DNA of 6,110 nucleotides from Flavobacteriaceae bacterium (lineage in GTDB: Bacteria > Bacteroidota > Bacteroidia > Flavobacteriales > Flavobacteriaceae), in the NCBI GenBank assembly GCA_013042825.1, contig JABDPL010000160.1, positions 1-6,110 of the forward strand, given 5' to 3'. The notes under the pieces were generated by a model, which saw nothing but the letters and a program-made list of their open reading frames with translations, did not search any database and had not been told where the DNA came from. Shown here piece after piece: positions 1-5,791 of this stretch (position 1 is the stretch's first letter; the number at the start of each line of letters is the position of its first letter). A program made the translations under genes and the position numbers.

Positions 1-551
1 GGTAATATCTTTGTTGATAATCCAACTGCAATACCTTCTGCTCCCTGGGCAAGCAGCATTGGAAACATCACAGGTAAATTTACGGGCTCCTTTTTCCTGC
101 CGTCGTAGGAGGCCTGCCATTCGGTTATTTTTGGATTATAGACTACGTCGAGAGCGAATTTCGATAAACGCGCCTCGATGTAACGGGATGCAGCAGCGCT
201 ATCACCGGTAAGGATATTACCCCAGTTACCCTGAGTATCGATAAGTAACTCCTTTTGTCCGATCTGAACCATGGCATCTGCAATACTCGCATCGCCATGC
301 GGGTGATACTGCATGGTATGACCCACGATATTGGCAACTTTGTTGTAACGGCCGTCATCCAGGTCTTTCATCGAATGCAATATTCGTCTCTGAACCGGCT
401 TAAATCCATCATCTATAGCAGGAACCGCACGCTCCAATATCACATAAGACGCATAATCGAGAAACCAGTCCTTGTACATTCCAGTAACCCGGGTAATGGT
501 CTCCTGATTTCCATCTTCAGCATGGTTCATATCATCATTTTCTTCGATCAT
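1..551 (-). CDS. parC: DNA topoisomerase IV subunit A (ParC), N-terminal part, cut by left edge
   Basis: This is the breakage-reunion subunit of topoisomerase IV, which with ParE decatenates sister chromosomes by ATP-driven double-strand passage. Only 183 codons lie in the window; the family is usually several times longer, so most of the tower, coiled coil and C-terminal domain are outside. Visible motifs are the conserved DGFKPVQRRIL stretch (about residues 48-58), the helix-turn-helix recognition region with HPHGD (83-87), and the catalytic tyrosine Y124 in the SRYIEARL context. A88 occupies the place of GyrA Ser83, and D92 that of GyrA Asp87. The start at 551 directly abuts the TAA stop of the upstream gene (TAAATG); an in-frame ATG seven codons later is an alternative, since the first 20 residues are acidic and unconserved-looking. 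The GyrA-like family assignment is certain. ParC rather than GyrA is inferred from parE in the same operon and the flavobacterial ParC-like sequence. Confidence 0.95.
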   Translation of the reverse strand, partial: MIEENDDMNHAEDGNQETITRVTGMYKDWFLDYASYVILERAVPAIDDGFKPVQRRILHSMKDLDDGRYNKVANIVGHTMQYHPHGDASIADAMVQIGQKELLIDTQGNWGNILTGDSAAASRYIEARLSKFALDVVYNPKITEWQASYDGRKKEPVNLPVMFPMLLAQGAEGIAVGLSTKIL

Positions 552-1040
552 TTATGCCTTGTTATATGTTTTTCTGTTCTGTTTTATGATCTTGCTCAGG
601 GATTGCCTGATATACTTCCTTTTCCTTCTGCTAACCAAAGAAATATTAAAACGTTCTTTATATTTTCGATCCTTTTTATCCTTCAGGGTTAGAACAAGGG
701 ACTTATAGAAAATATAGTTGCGAAACCGGTACCCTAACAAGTCATTTTTCTCAAATTCGACCCGGTGCTCCCGGTAATTCACAAATTCGGAAACCAATAA
801 ACCCCGATTCATGATAACAACCTTAATTCCATCGCTGTCATACTCGAAGTATTTCGAGACACTATGGGTAATGATAAACAGCAGTACGAAACCGCCGAGC
901 ATGATCATGATCGTCCTGGCCGGATTACTCGATTCATCGCTAAATGAACTATACAAGGTTGTGACGATCACAGCCAGAACGATGAGGATAAAATAAATTG
1001 AAATGATCGTATTCTTGACCTTTCCATTATTCGTTCTCAT
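552..1040 (-). CDS. Two-helix membrane protein of unknown function, between parE and parC
   Basis: I do not recognise this 162-residue protein as a named family. Two hydrophobic segments (about residues 11-31 and 43-62) are joined by a short acidic loop (SDESSNPA). The N-terminus (KVK) and everything after the second helix are basic, so by the positive-inside rule both ends should face the cytoplasm with a tight external hairpin. Residues 64-120 look like alternating beta strands (for example GIKVVIMNRGLLV and YIFYKSLVLTLK), reminiscent of the small bacterial PH-like domains that follow two membrane helices, but this is only a resemblance. The last 43 residues carry about 18 Lys/Arg, including RRKRK at 138-142, and could bind phospholipid heads or nucleic acid. 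The start overlaps the end of parE by 14 bases and the stop touches the parC ATG, so expression is very likely coupled to topoisomerase IV. A GGAAG stretch just before the ATG may act as a weak ribosome site. The gene appears intact. Confidence 0.85.
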   Translation of the reverse strand: MRTNNGKVKNTIISIYFILIVLAVIVTTLYSSFSDESSNPARTIMIMLGGFVLLFIITHSVSKYFEYDSDGIKVVIMNRGLLVSEFVNYREHRVEFEKNDLLGYRFRNYIFYKSLVLTLKDKKDRKYKERFNISLVSRRKRKYIRQSLSKIIKQNRKTYNKA

Positions 1041-2895
1041 GCGCTTCCACTAATAGATCTAATTCAACTTTTAGATTGTTTATAATAAAATCCTGCCGGT
1101 CTGGTGTATTTTTTCCCATGTAAAAAGATAACAGATCTTCAATCGACATGTCCTGATCAAGCATTATAGGATCTAAACGGATATCATCACCGATGAAATA
1201 TTTAAATTCATCAGGAGAAATCTCCCCGAGACCCTTGAAGCGCGTAATTTCAGGCTTTGATCCTAATTTATCGATAGCTTCTCTCTTCTCCTGGTCTGAA
1301 TAACAATAAATCGTTTCCTTTTTATTTCGTACCCTAAACAGCGGCGTTTGCAGTATATATAAATGCCCTTCTTTTATCAACTCCGGGAAGAACTGAAGGA
1401 AGAATGTGATGAGCAACAATCGGATATGCATACCATCAACATCTGCATCGGTAGCGATAACGATGTTATTATACCTGAGATCTTCGATCGATTCCTCAAT
1501 ATTCAAAGCTGCCTGTAACAGGTTGAATTCTTCGTTCTCATAAACGATCTTCTTGCTCATGCCATAAGAGTTCAATGGCTTTCCACGCAGGCTGAAAACA
1601 GCCTGAGTATTGACATCCCTTGATTTGGTAATACTTCCGGAGGCCGAATCACCCTCTGTGATGAACAGGGTGGTTTCGAGCCGGCGTTCATTTTTCTGAT
1701 CACCAAAATGTATCCTGCAATCCCTCAGCTTCTTATTGTGTAAACTCGCCTTTTTAGCGCGTTCCCTGGCGAGCTTTCGAATGCCTGATAATTCCCTGCG
1801 CTCCTTCTCAGCCCATAGGATCTTTTTCTGGATCTTTTCAGCAACCTCCGGATTCTTATGGAGGTAGTTATCCAGTTCCCGCTTTAAAAAGTCATTCACA
1901 TATGTTCTTACCGTTGGGAGTCCGCCACCCATCTCCGTTGAACCCAATTTGGTCTTGGTCTGGCTTTCAAAAACCGGTTCCATCACCTTTATGGAAACCG
2001 CAGCGATAATCGACTTCCTGATATCTGAAGCATCGTAATTCTTTCCGAAGAAATCCCTTATGGTTTTTACGAGGGCTTCCCTAAAAGCGGCAAGATGGGT
2101 TCCGCCTTGTGTAGTATTCTGCCCATTCACGAAGGAATGATACTCTTCACTATACTGGGTCCTGCTATGCGTTATCGCCACCTCGATGTCGTCTCCGTTC
2201 AAGTGAATGATTGGATACAGTTTATCGCTATCGTTGGTGAAATCATCGAGCAAATCCCGCAATCCATTTTCACTGTAGAATTTTTCACCGTTGAAGATTA
2301 TGGTTAACCCGGGATTCAGGTAAACATAATTCTTCAGCATACGGATGATATACTCGTTTCTGTATTTATATTTTTTGAAGATCTTTTCATCCGGAACGAA
2401 GGATACCTTAGTCCCTTTTCTTCTTGAAGTTTCATCCAGGAATTCCTCGTCGATAAGATTACCGTATTCAAATTCTGCCGAAGCTGATTTTCCATCACGG
2501 GTTGATTCAACACGAAAATAGGCAGACAGCGCATTTACGGCCTTGGTACCCACACCATTGAGTCCGACAGATTTTTTAAAGGCCCTGGAGTCATACTTTC
2601 CCCCGGTATTCATCTTAGACACCACATCAACAACCTTTCCGAGCGGAATTCCGCGGCCGTAATCCCTGACGATAACCTTGGTGCCCTGAATGGAGATCTC
2701 TATGGTCTTGCCTGCTCCCATGACAAACTCGTCAATGGAATTATCGATCACTTCCTTTACCAGCACATAGATGCCATCGTCCTGGGAAGAACCGTCACCG
2801 AGTTTCCCAATGTACATTCCAGGCCGCATCCGGATGTGTTCCTTCCAATCGAGCGATCGTATGTTTTCCTCGGTATAACTAGATTTCTGGGCCAT
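1027..2895 (-). CDS. parE: DNA topoisomerase IV subunit B (ParE)
   Basis: This is the ATPase subunit of topoisomerase IV, whose nucleotide-driven dimerisation clamps the transported DNA segment while ParC cuts the other. The 622-residue protein is full length for a ParE-type subunit. Domains in order: GHKL (Bergerat) ATPase, with EVIDNSIDE at 48-56 (catalytic Glu48, Mg-binding Asn52), DYGRGIP at 78-84 and the ATP lid GLNGVG at 111-116; transducer domain, with the QTK loop at 312-314 contacting the gamma phosphate; and TOPRIM domain, with EGDSAS at 414-419 (metal-binding Glu414) and DADVDG at 483-488. The C-terminal hallmark RFKGLGEI is at 552-559. There is no large insertion of the kind found in some GyrB proteins. 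The start is chosen because the N-terminus leads directly into the conserved SLDWKEHIRMRPGMYIG block. The gene heads a tight operon with the membrane protein and parC. GyrB is the alternative, but the adjacent parC and the length favour ParE. Confidence 0.97.
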   Translation of the reverse strand: MAQKSSYTEENIRSLDWKEHIRMRPGMYIGKLGDGSSQDDGIYVLVKEVIDNSIDEFVMGAGKTIEISIQGTKVIVRDYGRGIPLGKVVDVVSKMNTGGKYDSRAFKKSVGLNGVGTKAVNALSAYFRVESTRDGKSASAEFEYGNLIDEEFLDETSRRKGTKVSFVPDEKIFKKYKYRNEYIIRMLKNYVYLNPGLTIIFNGEKFYSENGLRDLLDDFTNDSDKLYPIIHLNGDDIEVAITHSRTQYSEEYHSFVNGQNTTQGGTHLAAFREALVKTIRDFFGKNYDASDIRKSIIAAVSIKVMEPVFESQTKTKLGSTEMGGGLPTVRTYVNDFLKRELDNYLHKNPEVAEKIQKKILWAEKERRELSGIRKLARERAKKASLHNKKLRDCRIHFGDQKNERRLETTLFITEGDSASGSITKSRDVNTQAVFSLRGKPLNSYGMSKKIVYENEEFNLLQAALNIEESIEDLRYNNIVIATDADVDGMHIRLLLITFFLQFFPELIKEGHLYILQTPLFRVRNKKETIYCYSDQEKREAIDKLGSKPEITRFKGLGEISPDEFKYFIGDDIRLDPIMLDQDMSIEDLLSFYMGKNTPDRQDFIINNLKVELDLLVEAHENE

Positions 2896-2945
2896 AAATC
2901 AATAAAATATGCACAAGTCGCTAATATAATATTTGATCGTATTCG

Positions 2946-2977
2946 ATGAAATATCGCGTAAAAAAGTAATTAACAAA
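2946..2977 (-). promoter_or_regulatory. Candidate promoter for the parE operon
   Basis: Read on the minus strand, a TTTG at 2977-2974 is followed after 20 bases by TATTTCAT at 2953-2946. The spacing fits the Bacteroidota sigma consensus (TTTG, about 19-20 bases, TAnnTTTG). However, the -7 box matches only its TA and the first following T, so this is a weak call. It would give a leader of roughly 40-45 bases before the parE ATG. The TTTG closes an A/T-rich run that might itself act as an UP-like element. Confidence 0.3.
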
Positions 2978-3011
2978 AAAATACCTAAATTGTTGAGAAA
3001 TACCAAGCAAT
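2975..3011 (-). terminator. Possible weak terminator after ychF
   Basis: On the minus strand, ATTGcTTG (3011-3004) can pair with CAACAAT (2995-2989), with one bulged C and an 8-base loop. A run of seven T (2981-2975) follows, 7 bases beyond the stem. The stem is A/T-rich and the T run is displaced, so at best this is an inefficient terminator between ychF and parE. The T run also abuts the candidate parE -33 element. Confidence 0.2.
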
Positions 3012-3027
3012 ACGGGATAAATTTCAG

Positions 3028-3040
3028 CTACAATATGTAG
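3028..3040. repeat. Small palindrome just downstream of ychF
   Basis: CTACA and TGTAG form perfect 5-base arms around a 3-base centre, starting 12 bases after the ychF stop. Neither side has a T run, so it is not a standard intrinsic terminator. It may help protect the 3' end of the ychF message, or it may be chance. Confidence 0.25.
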
Positions 3041-3051
3041 TTTATTTCAAT

Positions 3052-4146
3052 CTAAACGTTGAATAGGAAATGCATCACATCACCATCCCGAACAACATAT
3101 TGCTTCCCTTCAATTCGCATCTTCCCCGCTTCTTTCACCTTTTGTTCGCTTCCATAGCTAACGTAATCAGCATAGGAGATTACTTCAGCACGAATAAAGC
3201 CCTTCTCGAAATCTGTATGTATTACACCCGCTGCCTGAGGTGCTGTTGCTCCTATACTTATGGTCCATGCTCTAACCTCCTTCTTGCCCGCGGTAAAATA
3301 GGTCTGTTGATTCAATAATTTGTAAGCCTGTCGGATGAGCTTTGCTGAACCAGGCTCATCCAGTCCGAGATCTTCAAGGAAAATGAGGCGTTCCTCATAG
3401 TCGTCAAGCTCGTTGATGTCGGCTTCTGTAGCCACGGCCAGGGTGAGCAATTCAGCCTGTTCACCGGCAATGGCTTTCTCAACTTCTTCTACATAAGCGT
3501 TACCGCTAACTGCCGAAGCTTCTTCAACATTACATACATACAGCACAGGTTTATCGGTTATTAATTGAAGTGGCTTTACAAAGGCGAGATAATCATCTTC
3601 TGAGATATTCATGGCCCGTACCGATTCTCCCGCTTCGAGATGCGTTTTTATATTCTTCAAAACGGTTGCCTCTTTCTGGGCGTCCTTGTCACCTGTTTTA
3701 GCGGCCCGATCAACTTTATCCAGTTTCTTCTCAACAGACTCAAGATCCTTGAGTTGTAATTCAATATCTATGGTCTCTTTATCCCGTATAGGATCGATAC
3801 TACCGTCAACATGAGCGATATTATCATTGTCGAAACAGCGAAGCACATGAATAATAGCATCGGTTTCCCGAATATTTGCCAAGAATTGATTTCCAAGGCC
3901 TTCACCCTTGCTTGCCCCTTTTACCAGCCCGGCGATATCAACGATCTCAACGGTTGCAGGAATGACCCGTTCAGGGTTAACCAGCTCGGCAAGTGTATTC
4001 AATCGCTTATCGGGTACATTAACCACGCCGATATTCGGTTCGATGGTGCAAAACGGGAAGTTGGCACTCTGAGCCTTGGCATTCGATAAACAATTAAATA
4101 AGGTGGATTTCCCCACATTCGGCAATCCTACGATACCCGCTTTCAT
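3052..4146 (-). CDS. ychF: Redox-regulated ATPase YchF (OLA1 family)
   Basis: YchF is a universally conserved Obg-family P-loop NTPase of the cytoplasm that associates with ribosomes and, unlike its relatives, prefers ATP over GTP. The 364-residue length is standard. Visible motifs: P-loop GLPNVGKST at 7-15; switch II/G3 region DIAGLVKGASKGEGLGNQFL beginning at residue 70; and NVEE at 206-209 in place of the usual NKxD. That NxxE form is the family feature that relaxes guanine specificity. A charged helical insert spans about 128-195, and a TGS-like domain fills about 281-364, ending in GDVMHFLFNV. The start directly precedes the conserved MKAGIVGLPNVGKS block. The gene stands alone between the ferredoxin gene (87 bases upstream) and parE (156 bases downstream), both on the same strand, and is probably its own transcription unit given the -7 element just ahead of it. 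Its TAG stop differs from the TAA of the other complete genes here. Confidence 0.97.
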   Translation of the reverse strand: MKAGIVGLPNVGKSTLFNCLSNAKAQSANFPFCTIEPNIGVVNVPDKRLNTLAELVNPERVIPATVEIVDIAGLVKGASKGEGLGNQFLANIRETDAIIHVLRCFDNDNIAHVDGSIDPIRDKETIDIELQLKDLESVEKKLDKVDRAAKTGDKDAQKEATVLKNIKTHLEAGESVRAMNISEDDYLAFVKPLQLITDKPVLYVCNVEEASAVSGNAYVEEVEKAIAGEQAELLTLAVATEADINELDDYEERLIFLEDLGLDEPGSAKLIRQAYKLLNQQTYFTAGKKEVRAWTISIGATAPQAAGVIHTDFEKGFIRAEVISYADYVSYGSEQKVKEAGKMRIEGKQYVVRDGDVMHFLFNV

Positions 4147-4167
4147 ATGGCCTAAAAATTAAAAGTG

Positions 4168-4175
4168 CAAATGTA
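4168..4175 (-). promoter_or_regulatory. Candidate -7 promoter box for ychF
   Basis: The minus strand reads TACATTTG here, a perfect match to the Bacteroidota -7 element TAnnTTTG, ending 21 bases before the ychF ATG. It implies a very short leader of about 13-16 bases. No well-spaced TTTG is found at the expected -33 distance, so the call rests on the -7 box alone. The nine bases TACATTTGC also occur on the plus strand ahead of the acyl-CoA reductase gene (4617-4625). Confidence 0.4.
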
Positions 4176-4177
4176 AC

Positions 4178-4205
4178 GAAACCCAATTTATCAGATAGCG
4201 GTTTC
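4178..4205. repeat. Inverted repeat upstream of the ychF -7 box
   Basis: GAAACC (4178-4183) and GGTTTC (4200-4205) are perfect 6-base arms around a 16-base centre. The element lies between the ferredoxin stop and the ychF -7 box, covering where a -33 element would be. It could be an operator for ychF or a weak hairpin in the ferredoxin 3' end; no T run follows on the minus strand. The T6 run at 4217-4212 lies before it, without a stem of its own. Confidence 0.2.
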
Positions 4206-4233
4206 AAAAGGAAAAAATCAAGGCACAGGGTAT

Positions 4234-4584
4234 TTAATCTGGATGCATGAATTGCTGCTTACCTAATAACACCTCTTCGGTCTCAACGTTATCTTCATCA
4301 GGTACACAGCAGTCTACCGGACAAACGGCAGCACATTGGGGTTCATCATGGAATCCCTTGCACTCCGTACATTTATCCGGAACGATATAATAGAACTCGT
4401 CACTTATAGGTTCCTGGGCATCATCGGCATTGACCGCTTTCCCGTTGGGTAAGACAACCTCACCCTTTAAACTGGTCCCCTCCCTGTAGCGCCAGTCGTC
4501 AGCGCCTTCATAAATAGCGGTATTCGGACATTCGGGTTCGCAAGCCCCGCAATTAATACATTCGTCTGTAATAATAATAGCCAT
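4234..4584 (-). CDS. 2[4Fe-4S] ferredoxin-like protein with central insert
   Basis: This 116-residue soluble protein should carry two [4Fe-4S] clusters for low-potential electron transfer; its partner enzyme is not identifiable from the window. The first motif is C9-x2-C12-x2-C15-x3-C19-P. The second is the expanded C72-x2-C75-x8-C84-x3-C88-P, the long-loop type seen in bacterial Alvin/YfhL-like ferredoxins. Two further cysteines (C92, C93) follow directly. About 50 residues separate the two motifs, much more than in a minimal ferredoxin, and include an acidic/aromatic stretch (GADDWRY at 27-33, DEFYYIVPD at 62-70). The acidic composition is typical of ferredoxins. The start is the only ATG placing the first cysteine motif correctly after a short MAIIITDE strand. 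It is transcribed divergently from the acyl-CoA reductase gene with 78 bases between the two ATGs. Electron donation to that reductase is possible but only suggested by proximity, since LuxC-type enzymes normally use NADPH. Confidence 0.93.
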   Translation of the reverse strand: MAIIITDECINCGACEPECPNTAIYEGADDWRYREGTSLKGEVVLPNGKAVNADDAQEPISDEFYYIVPDKCTECKGFHDEPQCAAVCPVDCCVPDEDNVETEEVLLGKQQFMHPD

Positions 4585-4596
4585 AGCAATTGTAGT

Positions 4597-4624
4597 TTTG
4601 TGCGTTTACGTAAATTTACATTTG
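4597..4624 (+). promoter_or_regulatory. Candidate promoter for acyl-CoA reductase/serC
   Basis: TACATTTG at 4617-4624 matches the Bacteroidota -7 element perfectly. A TTTG at 4597-4600 can serve as the -33 element, but the 16-base spacer is shorter than the usual 19-20, so this promoter may be weak or activator-dependent. A transcript would start near 4630, leaving a leader of about 33 bases before the ATG at 4663. Confidence 0.45.
4605..4619. promoter_or_regulatory. Candidate operator: alternating TTTAC/GTAAA half-sites
   Basis: Three 5-base half-sites lie edge to edge: TTTAC (4605-4609), GTAAA (4610-4614), TTTAC (4615-4619). They create two overlapping perfect 10-base palindromes. The two TTTAC copies are 10 bases apart, about one helical turn, as expected for a protein binding one face of DNA. 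The array covers the spacer and the first three bases of the -7 box of the rightward promoter and the expected start point of the leftward one. The binding protein is unknown. Confidence 0.4.
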
Positions 4625-4656
4625 CAAAAATAACGCCAAAAGTTATTACTTCCAAA
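4625..4656 (-). promoter_or_regulatory. Promoter for the ferredoxin gene
   Basis: On the minus strand, TTTG (4656-4653), a 20-base spacer and TATTTTTG (4632-4625) match both boxes and the spacing of the Bacteroidota consensus. This is the best promoter match in the window. Transcription would begin near 4619, giving a leader of about 35 bases to the ferredoxin ATG. Its -7 box directly abuts the rightward -7 box at 4617-4624. Confidence 0.6.
4629..4647. repeat. Inverted repeat in the divergent control region
   Basis: AATAAC (4629-4634) and GTTATT (4642-4647) form perfect 6-base arms around GCCAAAA. It lies within the spacer of the ferredoxin promoter and in the expected leader of the reductase transcript, so it could be an operator or an A/T-rich leader hairpin. 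The spacing and stem are modest, so chance is possible. Confidence 0.3.
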
Positions 4657-4662
4657 ACTCAT

Positions 4663-5721
4663 ATGAACCTTGAACAACGAATAGCGGCATTTTCAAAATT
4701 AGGAAGCTTCATGAGGCAATTTGCCGAAATCAAAGCGGTACGGGATCCCGGTGTTCCGTCTAACGATTTGTTCTTTGACGGCATGAAACATCAACTTCAG
4801 CTGGCCGGGGAAAACAACAGCTGGTTCACCAGGGACAACCTGGCTTATGCTTTCAGGTCCTGGTCGGAGTTACTTACAAAAGAATCCTTGCAGCAATGGT
4901 TTGAAGCCTATGACACAGGCGCAGTGAATTCAAAACAGGTTGGAATAATCATGGCCGGAAATATTCCCCTGGTCGGATTTCATGATTTTCTTTCGGTGCT
5001 GGTTAGCGGACATGAGGTACTGGTAAAACAAGCGACAAAAGATAGGCATCTGTTACCCTATCTCGCTAAGTATCTCAAGCAAGTTGAACCCGGTTTTGAA
5101 TCTAAGATCAGCTTTACCGATGAGCGGATGTCAGGTTTTGATGCCATTATCGCTACCGGAAGCAATAATACGGCGAGATACTTCGAATACTATTTCAAAG
5201 ATGTCCCTTCTATTATAAGGCATAACCGAAATTCGGCCGCTATTTTGAAAGGTGATGAGTCGCAGGAACAACTCGCCGGCCTTGCTGAAGACATTTTTCG
5301 ATATTTCGGACTGGGCTGCAGAAGTGTTTCAAAACTGTTTGTACCATCAGCCTACGATTTTAAAGATTTCTTCATGGCGGTTTATCCCTGGCGCACAGTC
5401 ATCGATTTTCAGAAGTATTCGAATAATTATGATTATAACAAGGCGGTTTATCTCATGAGTGAATTCGATATTCTCGATAACGGCTTTCTGATGCTGAAGG
5501 AGGATTCCAGTTACGCCTCGCCTATCGCAACGGTGTTCTACGAACGCTATAACAGCAGTTCAGAATTGATGGCTAAACTCAAATTTGATAGCCAGAATAT
5601 TCAGTGTGTCGTAGCCGATGGTCTGTCAGATTCGGAAGTGGCATTTGGTCAAACCCAACGGCCTGCATTAAATGACTATGCCGATGGTATTGATACTGTT
5701 GATTTCCTGTTAAAAATATAA
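4663..5721 (+). CDS. LuxC-family acyl-CoA reductase
   Basis: LuxC-type enzymes are aldehyde-dehydrogenase relatives that reduce fatty acyl-CoA or enzyme-bound acyl groups to aldehydes with NADPH through a cysteine thioester. At 352 residues this protein is shorter than the roughly 480-residue LuxC of luminous bacteria. Visible features are MAGNIPLVGFHD at 97-108 and ATGSNNTARYFEYYF at 164-178, both likely in the nucleotide-binding fold, and FGLGCRSVSKLFVP at 215-228, where C219 is the probable catalytic nucleophile. There is no signal peptide or membrane helix, so it should be cytoplasmic. The ATG at 4663 is preferred over an in-frame GTG at 4600, which lies upstream of the -7 box and would add 21 unconserved-looking residues. 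No Shine-Dalgarno sequence precedes it. serC follows after 70 bases and is probably cotranscribed; the ferredoxin gene diverges upstream. No luciferase, luxD or luxE is present, so the physiological substrate is unknown. Confidence 0.92.
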   Translation: MNLEQRIAAFSKLGSFMRQFAEIKAVRDPGVPSNDLFFDGMKHQLQLAGENNSWFTRDNLAYAFRSWSELLTKESLQQWFEAYDTGAVNSKQVGIIMAGNIPLVGFHDFLSVLVSGHEVLVKQATKDRHLLPYLAKYLKQVEPGFESKISFTDERMSGFDAIIATGSNNTARYFEYYFKDVPSIIRHNRNSAAILKGDESQEQLAGLAEDIFRYFGLGCRSVSKLFVPSAYDFKDFFMAVYPWRTVIDFQKYSNNYDYNKAVYLMSEFDILDNGFLMLKEDSSYASPIATVFYERYNSSSELMAKLKFDSQNIQCVVADGLSDSEVAFGQTQRPALNDYADGIDTVDFLLKI

Positions 5722-5738
5722 CCTAAAATTTTCCTTTA

Positions 5739-5760
5739 ATTCATGCATTTTATGCAGAAT
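5739..5760 (+). repeat. Hairpin between the reductase gene and serC
   Basis: ATTC-a-TGCAT (5739-5748) pairs with ATGCAGAAT (5752-5760) around a TTT loop, giving nine base pairs with one bulged A. No T run follows, so it is not a canonical terminator. As the gap holds no clear TAnnTTTG box for serC, the hairpin may instead shape processing or relative expression within a reductase-serC message, or serve as an operator. Confidence 0.3.
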
Positions 5761-5791
5761 ATTGAGACCTTTGCGCAGTAATTCCAGATTT

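Noticed and set aside
255..692. Plus-strand open frame of 145 codons
   Set aside because: It runs antisense across the parC start and the end of the membrane protein gene, has a composition unlike a real protein, and shows no motif or promoter. It is a shadow of the minus-strand genes.
1027..2895. Assignment as GyrB instead of ParE
   Set aside because: The protein shares the fold, but the 622-residue length without insertions and the parC-type gene in the same operon fit topoisomerase IV better.
4206..4233. Intrinsic terminator after the ferredoxin gene
   Set aside because: There is a T6 run on the minus strand (4217-4212), but I could find no stable stem just before it.
4600..4662. Upstream GTG start extending the acyl-CoA reductase by 21 residues
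   Set aside because: The extension starts before the -7 box and covers promoter-like DNA; the ATG at 4663 gives a family-typical N-terminus.
4663..5721. Evidence for a bioluminescence operon
   Set aside because: LuxC-family reductases occur widely in non-luminous bacteria, and no luciferase or other lux genes are in the window.
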